A stretch of 64,000 nucleotides of DNA from Paenibacillus antri (GTDB lineage Bacteria > Bacillota > Bacilli > Paenibacillales > YIM-B00363): the NCBI RefSeq assembly GCF_005765165.1, contig NZ_VCIW01000024.1, positions 1 to 64,000 of the forward strand. The letters are read 5' to 3'. Position numbers and translations under genes: made by a program. The notes under the pieces are model-generated. The model saw nothing but the letters and a program-made list of their open reading frames with translations, made no database searches and was not told the DNA's origin. Of the stretch, positions 18,151 through 26,616 are shown piece by piece. Each line of letters starts with the position of its first letter. Position 1 is the stretch's first letter.

Positions 18151-18612
18151 ATGATGAACGAACCGATTCATCCGGAAACTACGCTGCCGCAATGGCATGC
18201 GCTCTTGCTGGAATCGCTGAAACGTTACGGTTGGTCGAACGAAGAACTCCTTCGAAAAATCCAGGAGGGCGATCTGCCGAAGGACGAAAGCAAATTCCAA
18301 TTCGACTACGCAGATCTCATCGCGTACGCTCGGGAGCACGCCGATACGCTCGAGCAAGCGGTCCGGCGCGGCTACCGCGTGAAGTACAACACGCTTCGCG
18401 GCATTCACAGCTGGATCGCCGTCGCGCTCCGCCGGGACGCCGAACTCGTGCTCGAGCCGGGCGCAGAAGCAGTCGTCGTTCCGCTGTCTGCCGAGGAGAC
18501 CCGACGGGTGGTATCGATGCTTTCCACCGGGTGGAAGCTTTCGGTCGCCGATCCGACGCCGGACGCGGACGGACGCGTGCTGACCGGAATCGAGCCGATG
18601 CATCGGATCTAA
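18151..18612 (+). CDS. Hypothetical protein, 153 residues
   Basis: I do not recognise this protein. It starts at ATG 18151 (a second ATG follows immediately) with AAGGAG 7 bases upstream. It is soluble. The N-terminus (HALLLESLKRYGWSNEELLRK) looks like a helical segment. The middle contains VRRGYRVKYNTLRGIHSWIAVAL and the rest is beta-rich and acidic. It lies after the importer operon behind a terminator and is followed by a very strong terminator, so it may be a separate single-gene unit or a partial read-through partner. Confidence 0.72.
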   Translation: MMNEPIHPETTLPQWHALLLESLKRYGWSNEELLRKIQEGDLPKDESKFQFDYADLIAYAREHADTLEQAVRRGYRVKYNTLRGIHSWIAVALRRDAELVLEPGAEAVVVPLSAEETRRVVSMLSTGWKLSVADPTPDADGRVLTGIEPMHRI

Positions 18613-18619
18613 CGGAATC

Positions 18620-18676
18620 AAGGGGCCGTTCCGCAAGTAGACTCGAATCTACTTGCGGGATCGGCCCCTTGTTTTC
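18620..18676 (+). terminator. Strong rho-independent terminator
   Basis: A stem of more than 20 pairs, AAGGGGCCG and CCGCAAGTAGA against TCTACTTGCGG and CGGCCCCTT, is followed by GTTTT, directly after the 153-residue protein gene. Confidence 0.9.
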
Positions 18677-18799
18677 GATCCCCTCGGCGGAAGACTGGAC
18701 TTACCCTTCCTCCAGCGACAGTCCCAACTTGGCCCGCCGTGCAAGTGGCGAATACAAGAAGAAGTACGGCGCTCAGGAGGCGGAAATCGGGGATTGAAC

Positions 18800-18848
18800 G
18801 CGAAGCGGGCCCCCCTGCGGCGCTCGCGCGCAGGGGGACCCGCTTCGG
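18800..18848 (-). terminator. Hairpin downstream of tkt
   Basis: The nearly perfect stem CGAAGCGGG-CCCCCTGCG / CGCAGGGGG-CCCGCTTCG lies 15 bases after the tkt stop. It has no T-run on the minus strand, so it may stabilise the mRNA end rather than terminate by itself. Confidence 0.55.
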
Positions 18849-18862
18849 TCATCATCGGCTCT

Positions 18863-20860
18863 TTATCGAGTTAATACCTCTTTGCTCACGCGAACGACAT
18901 TGTCGACGGAGAAGCCGAAGGATTCCATCACTGCCCCGCCGGGTCCCGAAGCGCCGAACGTATCGATCGATAACACGGCGCCTGCGGTTCCCGCGTACTT
19001 CTCCCACCCGAGGGAGATGCCCGCTTCGATCGTAATGCGCTTCTCGACCGCATCGGGAAGAACGCTGCGCCTGTAGTCCGCCGATTGCCGATCGAACAGC
19101 TCCCGGCTCGGCATCGCCACGACGCGGACGGAGACGCCTTCCTTCTCGAGCTCCGCCTTCGCGTCGACGGCCAAGGACACCTCCGAGCCGGTTGCGATCA
19201 GGAGGAGCTCCGGCGTATCGTTCGTCTCCGTCAGGACGTAGCCGCCCTTAGCGACTTGCTCGCGATTGCCTCTCGTCGCTTCGAACACGGGCAAGTTTTG
19301 TCTGCTCAAAATGAGCGCGACCGGTCCTTCCTTCCGCTCGAGCGCGTACGCCCAGGCGCTTGCCGTCTCGTTGGCGTCGGACGGACGAATGACCGTCAGA
19401 CCTGGGATCGTACGCAGCGCGGCCAGATGCTCCACCGGCTCGTGCGTCGGGCCGTCCTCCCCGACCGCGATGGAATCATGGGTGAACACGTAGATGACGG
19501 GCAGCTTCTGCAGCGCGGCCAACCGAATGGCTGGGCGCAAGTAATCGCTGAAGACGAAGAACGTGCTGACGAACGGCTTGACGCCTCCGTGCAGCGCCAT
19601 CCCGCTTCCCGCGGCGCCCATCGCATGCTCGCGCACGCCGAAGTAGACGTTACGCCCGGCATAGGACTCGACCGCGTACGTACGCTCGCCCTTCATGTCC
19701 GTCATCGTCGAATGCGACAGGTCCGCGCTGCCGCCGAAGAGGGACGGAACGATGTTCAAGTAATGATTGATCGCTTCCCCGCTGGCGACCCGGGTCGAGA
19801 TCGCCTTCGAAGCGTCGAACGTAAGGATGTCAGAGGCCGCGATGGACGCGGCGCCTTCGACCGCCTCGGCGAGCTCGCGGCTCTCCGAGGGAAACTTCGC
19901 CGTATAGTCGGCGAACAGCCGGTTCCACGCTTGTTCCTTGGCCGCCCCCTCTTCCTTCAACCGCTCGAAATACGCCCGGACTTCCTCCGGCACCGTAAAT
20001 TCATCTTCGTACGCCCAGCCGTATGTCTCCTTGGTCGCCTTGGCTTCTTCCTTGCCCAACGGGTTGCCGTGCACCTTGTTCGTGCCCTGCGCTTTGCTGC
20101 CGTACCCGATGATCGTGCGCACCTCGATGATCGTCGGCTGCGAATCGTGCCGCTTCGCCTCCCCGATCGCCGCCGAGATCGCTTCCGTATCGTTGCCGTC
20201 TTCCACTCGCAAGTAGTGCCAGTTCGCGGATTCCGCCCGCTTCCGCACGTCCTCGCCGAAGCTTAGGTTCAGCGCGCCGTCCAGCGAAATATCGTTAGAA
20301 TCGTAAAGCACGATTAATTTTCCAAGCTTCATATGTCCTGCCATCGACATCGCTTCGTACGAGATGCCTTCCATCAAGCAGCCGTCCCCGACGAGCGCGT
20401 ACGTGTAATGATCGACGACCGGGAACCCGTCCCGATTGTACTTCGCGGCGAGATGCGCTTCGGCCATCGCCATCCCGACGGCCATCGCGACGCCTTGACC
20501 CAGAGGCCCCGTCGTCGCCTCGACCCCGTCCGTATGCCCGTATTCGGGATGTCCCGGCGTTCGGCTGTTCAGCTTGCGGAACGCCTTCAAATCCTCGATC
20601 GACACTTGATAGCCCGACAGATGAAGGAGGCTGTACAAGAGGGCGGAGCCGTGCCCCGCCGACAACACGAATCGATCCCGGTTAAACCACTTACTATTTC
20701 CCGGGTGATGATTCAGATGGTCGGACCAGAGCGCGAACGCCATCGGCGCCGCTCCCATCGGCAGCCCCGGGTGACCGGAATTGGCGGCATTGACCGCGTC
20801 GATCGACAGCGTGCGGATCGTATCGACCGTGAGTCGATTAATGGTTTGCGTATAAGGCAT
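18863..20860 (-). CDS. tkt: Transketolase
   Basis: A thiamine-diphosphate enzyme of the non-oxidative pentose phosphate pathway that transfers two-carbon units between sugar phosphates. The 665-residue chain shows [17 protein letters not shown] at the N-terminus, [13 protein letters not shown], the ThDP/Mg motif [13 protein letters not shown], and in the second domain [19 protein letters not shown] with the catalytic glutamate and [16 protein letters not shown]. The start ATG at 20860 has AGGAG 7 bases upstream; longer readings enter zwf. The gene overlaps the end of zwf by 23 bases, so translation is probably coupled. Confidence 0.97.
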   Translation of the reverse strand: MPYTQTINRLTVDTIRTLSIDAVNAANSGHPGLPMGAAPMAFALWSDHLNHHPGNSKWFNRDRFVLSAGHGSALLYSLLHLSGYQVSIEDLKAFRKLNSRTPGHPEYGHTDGVEATTGPLGQGVAMAVGMAMAEAHLAAKYNRDGFPVVDHYTYALVGDGCLMEGISYEAMSMAGHMKLGKLIVLYDSNDISLDGALNLSFGEDVRKRAESANWHYLRVEDGNDTEAISAAIGEAKRHDSQPTIIEVRTIIGYGSKAQGTNKVHGNPLGKEEAKATKETYGWAYEDEFTVPEEVRAYFERLKEEGAAKEQAWNRLFADYTAKFPSESRELAEAVEGAASIAASDILTFDASKAISTRVASGEAINHYLNIVPSLFGGSADLSHSTMTDMKGERTYAVESYAGRNVYFGVREHAMGAAGSGMALHGGVKPFVSTFFVFSDYLRPAIRLAALQKLPVIYVFTHDSIAVGEDGPTHEPVEHLAALRTIPGLTVIRPSDANETASAWAYALERKEGPVALILSRQNLPVFEATRGNREQVAKGGYVLTETNDTPELLLIATGSEVSLAVDAKAELEKEGVSVRVVAMPSRELFDRQSADYRRSVLPDAVEKRITIEAGISLGWEKYAGTAGAVLSIDTFGASGPGGAVMESFGFSVDNVVRVSKEVLTR

Positions 20861-22358
20861 ATCGTTCTCCTTCTTTCGTTTCGGATGTTCGTTCCTCTCT
20901 ATCGTCCAGCCACCAGGAGTTTCCGTCTTCGGCGAGCAGCGCGTCGGATGCGTCGGGACCGTACGTGCCGGCCTCATAATAGTGCAGCGGAACGAGCTCC
21001 TCCTCGAACGCGTCCAGCACCGGTTGAACCCAACGCCAGGACAACTCGATTTCGTCCCAATGCGCGAAGTACGTAGCGTCTCCTTCGAGGGCGTCGCCGA
21101 TCAAATTCTCGTACGACTCCGGCGAGTCTTCGGGGTTCCGATGAAGTTCGATCCGAACCGGCTTGAAGCCCCCGTTCGGGCCGTGCTCCGTCGCGTTGAA
21201 CTGAAGCGAGATGCCTTCGTTCGGCCCGATCTCGATAATGAGCAGATTCGGCGCGACGCCGCCCACGGACTTCGGTCGAAGCGGCTCCTTAAACTCGACT
21301 ACGATTCTAGTAGACTTTTCTTTCATCCGCTTGCCTGTGCGAAGGTAGAACGGAACGCCGCGCCAAGCGTTGTTATCGATATGGAGTCGAGCGGCTACGA
21401 ACGTTTCCGTCCGAGAGTCCGGCGCGATGCCCGGCTCCCGCGTATACCCGACCACGTCTTGGCCGTCGACGCGGCCCGCCGCGTATTGACCGCGGACGAC
21501 GCGAGCGCGAACGTCTTCCTTCTGGAGCAGGTCCACCGCTTCCATTACGTTCCTCTTTTTCCAACGTACCTCTTCCGGACCGCTGTCCTGCGACAGTTGG
21601 ATCGCGGCCGTCATCAACAGCTGCAGCAGATGGTTTTGGAACATGTCCCGCAGCGCGCCGATATGGTCGTAGTATCCGGCACGCAGGCCGACGCCGTCCG
21701 CTTCGCCGGCCGATATTTGCACATTGGCGATGTAGCGGTGAGACCATAACGCCTGGAGCACCGGATTGGCCTGCTGGAGCGCCTTCAACTGCTGTACGAC
21801 CGGCTTGCCGAGATAATGATCGATGCGGTAAATTTCTTCTTCGGCGAAGGCATGGTTCAACACCCGATTCAGCTCCCGCGCCGATTGCAGGTCATGCCCG
21901 AACGGCTTCTCGATTACGAGCCGCTTCCAACCGTTCGCGGAGCCGAGTCCGCTGGATTGAATGTTGAGCGCGATCGTCTCGAAATGCTCGGGGCCGACGG
22001 ACAAATAAAACAACCGGTTCGGCGGAAGGCTTTGCGCCGCTTCCCGCCGTTCGACGACGCTGAGCAGCTCCCGGTAGTCGCTCTCGCGGTCGATTTCCAG
22101 CACATTGTACCGGAACAGCCCCAGGAAATCGGCCAGTCCCCGATCGGGATCCATCGGCTTGCGTCTGGAAAACTGTCGGACGGCTTGCTCGACGTTCGAT
22201 CGGAAGACGTCGTCCGACCATTCCCTGCGACCTAGCCCGAACACGGAAAATCCGCGCGGCAGCTTGCCGCCCAAGAACAAGTTAAAAAGGGCGGGATATA
22301 TTTTCCGTTTGGCCAAATCGCCCGTCGCCCCGAACAAAATCATCGTCGTCGGTTCCAT
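20838..22358 (-). CDS. zwf: Glucose-6-phosphate 1-dehydrogenase
   Basis: Catalyses NADP-dependent oxidation of glucose 6-phosphate, the first step of the oxidative pentose phosphate pathway. The N-terminus has the nucleotide motif [23 protein letters not shown], and the substrate/catalytic motif RIDHYLGK near residue 180 (the family signature DHYLGK). The length of 506 residues is standard. Start ATG 22358 has a G-rich ribosome site. It is the first gene of a two-gene zwf-tkt unit and is transcribed divergently from a LysR regulator, which is the likely controller. Confidence 0.97.
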   Translation of the reverse strand: MEPTTMILFGATGDLAKRKIYPALFNLFLGGKLPRGFSVFGLGRREWSDDVFRSNVEQAVRQFSRRKPMDPDRGLADFLGLFRYNVLEIDRESDYRELLSVVERREAAQSLPPNRLFYLSVGPEHFETIALNIQSSGLGSANGWKRLVIEKPFGHDLQSARELNRVLNHAFAEEEIYRIDHYLGKPVVQQLKALQQANPVLQALWSHRYIANVQISAGEADGVGLRAGYYDHIGALRDMFQNHLLQLLMTAAIQLSQDSGPEEVRWKKRNVMEAVDLLQKEDVRARVVRGQYAAGRVDGQDVVGYTREPGIAPDSRTETFVAARLHIDNNAWRGVPFYLRTGKRMKEKSTRIVVEFKEPLRPKSVGGVAPNLLIIEIGPNEGISLQFNATEHGPNGGFKPVRIELHRNPEDSPESYENLIGDALEGDATYFAHWDEIELSWRWVQPVLDAFEEELVPLHYYEAGTYGPDASDALLAEDGNSWWLDDREERTSETKEGERYALYANH

Positions 22359-22466
22359 CTTGCATCCCCCTTCAGGCCACTAGTTTCATAGTTGTGGTTC
22401 TACTATAATACAATTACCGGATATACAAGTAATGAATATATTTCAGAGGAGATATAGACTACATCT
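22359..22466. promoter_or_regulatory. Divergent zwf / lysR promoter with inverted repeat
   Basis: Between the two genes ATAGT (22388-22392) and ACTAT (22402-22406) form a dyad spaced by 9 bases, the kind of site LysR-type regulators bind. It overlaps TATAAT (22404-22409), a good -10 box for the lysR direction, fitting autoregulation. Minus-strand TTGTAT/TATAGT boxes may serve zwf. Confidence 0.45.
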
Positions 22467-23345
22467 ATGGGTGTCAATCATGAGCTGTACAAGGTGTTCT
22501 ATTGGGCGGCCAAGACGGGAAGCTTGTCTCAAGCCGCTAAGGCGCTGTTCCTGACGCAGCCGAGCGTAAGCCATGCCATTAAACAGCTGGAGCAAAGCTT
22601 CGGCGTCGCGTTGTTTACCCGCACGTCGCAGGGGGTCGAGCTGACGCAGGAGGGAAGCGTATTATATTCGTACATCGAGCAATCGCATATTCTCATCGCG
22701 TTGGCCGAGGAGAAGATGGCGGCGTTGAAAAATCTGGAGAGCGGCGATCTGCGCATCGGCGGGAGCGACTCGCTGTTCAAGCACTACTTGCTTCCGCACC
22801 TGGAACAATTCCACGAACAGCATCCCGGCGTGAAGCTGCACCTGAACCATGGGACGACGCCGGAGGTCATCACGTTCTTGAAGGAAGGCCGGATCGACTT
22901 GGGGGTCGTCCGCATGCCGATCGTCGAACCGCAGCTGGAAGTGAAGGAAAGCTTTCAATTGCAGGATTGCTTCGTGGCGGGGGCCCGTTACGCCGAATTA
23001 AAAGACCGGACGCTCTCATTGCCGGAGCTGCTGCAGCATTCGATCATCCTGTTTTCCCGGAACAGCCGCGCGCGCATGGCGATCACGGAATTGTTCCACC
23101 ACTACGGGTACACGATCAAGCCGGAGATCGAGGTCGGCAGCGTCGACCTGCTCATCGAGTTCGCCCGGAGGGGGCTCGGGATATCGTATGTAACGCGAGA
23201 GTTCGTATCGAAGGAGCTGGAGGAAGGGTCGCTATTCGAAGTCCGCCTCGACGTGCCGATCCCCCCGTCTCACGTAGGCATCATGACGATGCGGAACATG
23301 CCGTTGTCCCGCGCGGCAAGCGCGTTCATCGAATTGATTCGTTAA
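22467..23345 (+). CDS. LysR-family transcriptional regulator
   Basis: A DNA-binding regulator of 292 residues. The N-terminal winged helix-turn-helix is clear (FYWAAKTGSLSQAAKALFLT, then QPSVSHAIKQLEQSFGVALF). The C-terminal 200 residues form the two-lobed effector-binding domain (GDLRIGGSDSLFKHYLLPHL, RIDLGVVRMP, GLGISYVTREFV). A GGAG site lies about 14 bases before ATG 22467, which is rather far. Divergence from zwf-tkt suggests control of the pentose phosphate genes; the effector is unknown. Confidence 0.93.
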   Translation: MGVNHELYKVFYWAAKTGSLSQAAKALFLTQPSVSHAIKQLEQSFGVALFTRTSQGVELTQEGSVLYSYIEQSHILIALAEEKMAALKNLESGDLRIGGSDSLFKHYLLPHLEQFHEQHPGVKLHLNHGTTPEVITFLKEGRIDLGVVRMPIVEPQLEVKESFQLQDCFVAGARYAELKDRTLSLPELLQHSIILFSRNSRARMAITELFHHYGYTIKPEIEVGSVDLLIEFARRGLGISYVTREFVSKELEEGSLFEVRLDVPIPPSHVGIMTMRNMPLSRAASAFIELIR

Positions 23346-23402
23346 CCTCCGGGCGAATACCCGCATAGGGTATTTCAGTAGGATGAGGGGAGCGGAACAA
23401 AG

Positions 23403-24374
23403 TTGAGGAATGCCTATGGGTATACCCGGTACGATCCGGTTCGGACGTGCCGAAGCGTCGCGAATTGGTGTTCGAGAGGCGGCGAATATGTTTCCGGAAT
23501 GCGGTCGTCCGCGGCGTTGTCCGACGATCGAAGTCAAGAGTTGGAACAGTGGCTCGGCAAGCTGCGGCTGCTGGAGCAAAAGGCGAAAAGCATGTTGAAT
23601 ACGTACCCGGCCTCGATCCCGCCTGCGGCCGTGAGCTCTCTGCTGCAGGAAGCATACTTATTGAACGAGGGCTACACCCAATTTCTAGACGCGTATCCGT
23701 CCGGGCAAGCTGCGTCCCCCGGCGGGCCGGTCGCGCCGAAACCGGTGCCGATCGGGGGGCACACGCTGCCTCCTCTTCCGTACGATTACGATGCATTGGA
23801 GCCGTATATCGACGAACAGACGATGCGGCTCCATCACGACAAACATCATCAAGCGTACGTGGACGGATTAAACCGGGCGGAGAAAAAGATGGAAGAGGCT
23901 CGGAGGACAGGGGACTACGACCTCATTCTCCATTGGGAGCGCGAAGCCGCGTTTCACGGAGCCGGGCATTACCTTCACACGATCTTTTGGAACAACATGT
24001 CGCCGGAAGGCGGCGGGGAGCCGTCCCGAGGCGGCGGCCTCCGAGGGCGGATCGATGCGGATTTCGGCGGCTTCGACAAATTCAAAGCCCACTTCTCGGC
24101 AGCCGCGGAGAAGGCGGAAGGCGTCGGCTGGGCGATTCTCGTCTGGTCCCCCCGTTCGCACCGGCTGGAAATTCTTCAAGCGGAGAAGCATCAGAATCTC
24201 TCCCAATGGGACGTCGTTCCGCTGCTTGTCCTCGACGTATGGGAACATGCTTACTATTTGAAATATCATAACGATCGCAAATCGTATATCGAAGCTTGGT
24301 GGAACGTCGTGAATTGGGAAGACGTCGAACGACGGTACGATCAAGCCCGCCAATTGCGCTGGAAGCCGTATTGA
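23403..24374 (+). CDS. Fe/Mn superoxide dismutase with N-terminal extension
   Basis: Converts superoxide to oxygen and hydrogen peroxide. The dismutase domain begins near residue 118 (HTLPPLPYDYDALEPYID). All four metal ligands can be placed: His in MRLHHDKHHQAYV, His in GAGHYLHTIFW, and Asp and His in VLDVWEHAYY. The second motif reads HYLH where the family usually has HxNH. About 115 residues precede the domain, including a helical part (ELEQWLGKLRLLEQKAKSML) and a Pro/Gly linker, as in SodF-like proteins of Bacillus. The start is TTG 23403 behind GGGGAG; ATG 23499 is an alternative that removes an unconvincing Cys-containing stretch. No signal peptide is seen. Confidence 0.88.
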   Translation: MRNAYGYTRYDPVRTCRSVANWCSRGGEYVSGMRSSAALSDDRSQELEQWLGKLRLLEQKAKSMLNTYPASIPPAAVSSLLQEAYLLNEGYTQFLDAYPSGQAASPGGPVAPKPVPIGGHTLPPLPYDYDALEPYIDEQTMRLHHDKHHQAYVDGLNRAEKKMEEARRTGDYDLILHWEREAAFHGAGHYLHTIFWNNMSPEGGGEPSRGGGLRGRIDADFGGFDKFKAHFSAAAEKAEGVGWAILVWSPRSHRLEILQAEKHQNLSQWDVVPLLVLDVWEHAYYLKYHNDRKSYIEAWWNVVNWEDVERRYDQARQLRWKPY

Positions 24375-24397
24375 TCGTCGTCCTCGTCGAAACATGG

Positions 24398-24430
24398 CGA
24401 AAAGAGGCCGTCGCATGCGGCGGCCTCTCC
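24398..24430. terminator. Bidirectional terminator between SOD and DUF1259 genes
   Basis: The stem AGAGGCCGTCGC / GCGGCGGCCTCT ends in TTTTC on the minus strand and serves the DUF1259 genes. It also lies 24 bases after the dismutase stop. Confidence 0.8.
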
Positions 24431-24442
24431 CCTTGCTTAGCC

Positions 24443-24877
24443 TTAGCGCGCTCTTGCTCTCGGCCGAACGACCCGCGTCGTCAATACGCCGAGCGCATCC
24501 TTCGTAGCGCGGGCGAACGCGAGCGGGTTGTCGACCTTTTCCCAATGCATATACATCAGCCTAGGGTTATCGAAGAGCCAGTGATTATGAATGGCGGTGA
24601 CGATGATGCCGTGTTGCCGCAGCTTGCTCGTGAATCGATTGATTTCGGACTGCAGGATGACCGTCTCGCCGCTGCAGAGCGCCCGTCCGTCCCTCGTCAT
24701 CGATTCGAAGCTGAACATCTGCGGAAGCAGCAAGAACGATTTGGCCCGCCTCCCCAACACGATCGGTTGAATGTTGGTTCTGGATTTCATAACGGTGCAG
24801 ACCCTGCCTTGCGCCGTATGCATGCCTCCGAGAATTCTCCCGAATCGTTCGCATGTTTGTTCGAACGAAAGTGCCAT
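24443..24877 (-). CDS. DUF1259 (LppY/LpqO-type) protein, copy 1
   Basis: A small protein of about 144 residues of the DUF1259 family, whose function is unknown. Typical features are the C-terminal block GETVILQSEINRFTSKLRQH, then VTAIHNHWLFDNPRLMYMHW with the invariant His-Asn-His. There is no signal peptide here, unlike the actinobacterial lipoproteins. The start is ATG 24877 with AAGGAGGGG 7 bases upstream. It is the second of two tandem paralogues with the same domain and direction, separated by only 23 bases; about half of the residues look shared with copy 2. Confidence 0.82.
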   Translation of the reverse strand: MALSFEQTCERFGRILGGMHTAQGRVCTVMKSRTNIQPIVLGRRAKSFLLLPQMFSFESMTRDGRALCSGETVILQSEINRFTSKLRQHGIIVTAIHNHWLFDNPRLMYMHWEKVDNPLAFARATKDALGVLTTRVVRPRARAR

Positions 24878-24900
24878 GTACACCCCTCCTTCCGTTGTCG

Positions 24901-25326
24901 TTACCCGCGGACGATCCGCGACGTGAGCAAACGGTTGCTATTGCGGACTTTCCTTGCGAAATCGAGCGGCTTGTCGATGGACTCGAAGTGAATGTACATC
25001 AGCCGCGGCGAATCGAACAGCCAGTGATTGTGCGTCGCCGTTACTTTGATTCCTTGTCTGCGCAGGCTGGAGATGAACGGGTTCAGCTCCGACTGCAGGA
25101 TGACCGTCTCCCCTAAACATAACGCGCGGCCTTGGCGGTCCATCTTCTCGAAGGAGTACGCCTGCGGGACGAACATGAACGACTGCGCGTTCCTTCGCAG
25201 CACCTTCGGTTTAATGTTCGTCCGGGACCGGGTCGCGGTACAAACCCCGTTAATTACGGAAGGAGTCGCGTTTAAGATTTGCGCGAATCTCCTGCACAAT
25301 CGGGACGGTTGCGTATGCATCGCCAT
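24901..25326 (-). CDS. DUF1259 (LppY/LpqO-type) protein, copy 2
   Basis: The upstream member of the tandem pair, about 141 residues. It carries the same blocks: GETVILQSELNPFISSLRRQ and VTATHNHWLFDSPRLMYIHF. The start is ATG 25326 (next codon GCG, then another ATG) with GGAGGTG 6 bases upstream; the longer frame to 25407 has no support. Together with copy 1 it is probably a two-gene operon produced by local duplication. Function unknown. Confidence 0.82.
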   Translation of the reverse strand: MAMHTQPSRLCRRFAQILNATPSVINGVCTATRSRTNIKPKVLRRNAQSFMFVPQAYSFEKMDRQGRALCLGETVILQSELNPFISSLRRQGIKVTATHNHWLFDSPRLMYIHFESIDKPLDFARKVRNSNRLLTSRIVRG

Positions 25327-25419
25327 TGGAAACACCTCCTGCAAGCAACTTATGACACGTCCGCGGGAATGCTCTGGGTGAGTAGCGTCGTTGGAAGCCC
25401 TTTTCACTTCAGAAATACG

Positions 25420-25450
25420 GAAAGCCCGTACCTTAGAGGCACGGGCCGGG
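25420..25450 (-). terminator. Terminator of the LacI-family gene
   Basis: The stem GCCCGTGCC / GGTACGGGC with TTTCC on the minus strand lies about 20 bases after the regulator's stop. Confidence 0.75.
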
Positions 25451-25470
25451 ACGACGACGGATGTCGAAAA

Positions 25471-26508
25471 TTATAAGCGGCGGAGGGTCCGCCCTTCGAG
25501 AAACGGGCCTTTCAGACGGACATGCTCGTAAGGCAGCGTCGGATTCGCGATGCGGCGCAGCATGAGCTCCGCCGCCCTCTCCCCGGCTTCTTTCACGAAC
25601 AACGCCGGACGGGCTAGATCGGGCAAATACGGATGCTCCTCATGCTCCATGCCGACGAGAGAGACCGATTCGGGGACGTCGAGGCCGAGGGAAGCGGCGG
25701 CCGCGTACGCCCACTCCGCCGTGCCGGGAATCGCGCAAAATACAGCCGTATACCGCCCGGAGCTCAACCGGGATCGCAGCTTCTCCATCCACTCGACGCG
25801 ATCCCCGGAATCGCTCGTGACATGCTCGTCGGGGTCGGGCGCCCGCTCGGCGCCCGCCCGCTTCAAGGCGATGGCGAACGCCCTCCATCTCAGACGGAAG
25901 CCGCGGAACGGTTCGATCTCCCCGACGTACAATACGTTCCGATGACCGTTCGCATAGAGCGCCTCCATGGATCGGTGAACCGCATACTCCACATCCCAGA
26001 CGACGCTGTCTACCTCGGCCAGATCGGACGGATAATTGATCAGCACCTTCGGCATCGGGATCCGGAGCAGCGCCGCCTCCAGCCGTTCGGGCAGCACCGC
26101 GGACAGAAACAAGCCGTCCGTGAACTCCGCCCCGATCTTCTCGAGCCACGACTCCAGCTCCGACGGTTCGCTCAATCCGCTAGGCACGACCAACGGGTAC
26201 AACGTATGCCCCAGCTCGGCCAACCGCGTCTGTACCCCGACCGTCTGTTGGCGATGGAACGGCAGATCCCCGCTCAGCAGCATCGCGAAGCGCCTCGGCC
26301 TGGCCCGCACCGAAGGAATTCGTTCCGCGGTCATGCCCGCTTCCTGCTCCTTCGTCCGATACCCCAGCTCCCGCGCCCGTTCCACTACCGTTCGACGCGT
26401 CGTCTCCGACATGCCCGGCAGTCCCCGGAGCGCCTTCGAGACGGTATGTATCGTTAAGTTCAATTCGTCGGCGATCGTTTGCAGCGTCACCGCTTTTTTA
26501 CTCGGCAC
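25471..26508 (-). CDS. LacI-family transcriptional regulator
   Basis: A repressor of 345 residues with the LacI-type N-terminal helix-turn-helix (VTLQTIADELNLTIHTVSKA), a hinge, and a periplasmic-binding-like sensor domain (FAMLLSGDLPFHRQ, VDSVVWDVEYAVH, NVLYVGEIEPFRGFRLRW, SVSLVGMEH). Start GTG 26508 has AAGGAGG 8 bases upstream. It is divergent from the FAD oxidoreductase gene and probably represses it in the absence of a sugar or related ligand. Confidence 0.93.
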   Translation of the reverse strand: MPSKKAVTLQTIADELNLTIHTVSKALRGLPGMSETTRRTVVERARELGYRTKEQEAGMTAERIPSVRARPRRFAMLLSGDLPFHRQQTVGVQTRLAELGHTLYPLVVPSGLSEPSELESWLEKIGAEFTDGLFLSAVLPERLEAALLRIPMPKVLINYPSDLAEVDSVVWDVEYAVHRSMEALYANGHRNVLYVGEIEPFRGFRLRWRAFAIALKRAGAERAPDPDEHVTSDSGDRVEWMEKLRSRLSSGRYTAVFCAIPGTAEWAYAAAASLGLDVPESVSLVGMEHEEHPYLPDLARPALFVKEAGERAAELMLRRIANPTLPYEHVRLKGPFLEGRTLRRL

Positions 26509-26550
26509 GAACTTCCCCTCCTTCTTTAAATTGTAACTAAAATGGAACTA

Positions 26551-26565
26551 TTGTGTAGCTACAAA
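26551..26565. promoter_or_regulatory. Candidate LacI-family operator
   Basis: The perfect palindrome TGTAGCTACA (26554-26563) lies in the 108-base divergent region between the LacI-type gene and the FAD oxidoreductase gene. A second TTGTAACTA-like half-site occurs at 26531. Size and central symmetry suit this regulator class, but no footprint is implied. Confidence 0.4.
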
Positions 26566-26616
26566 TTTGATTTATGATGAGGCTGAACATCGTTCCTGCG
26601 GGAGGGAGAATCGGAC

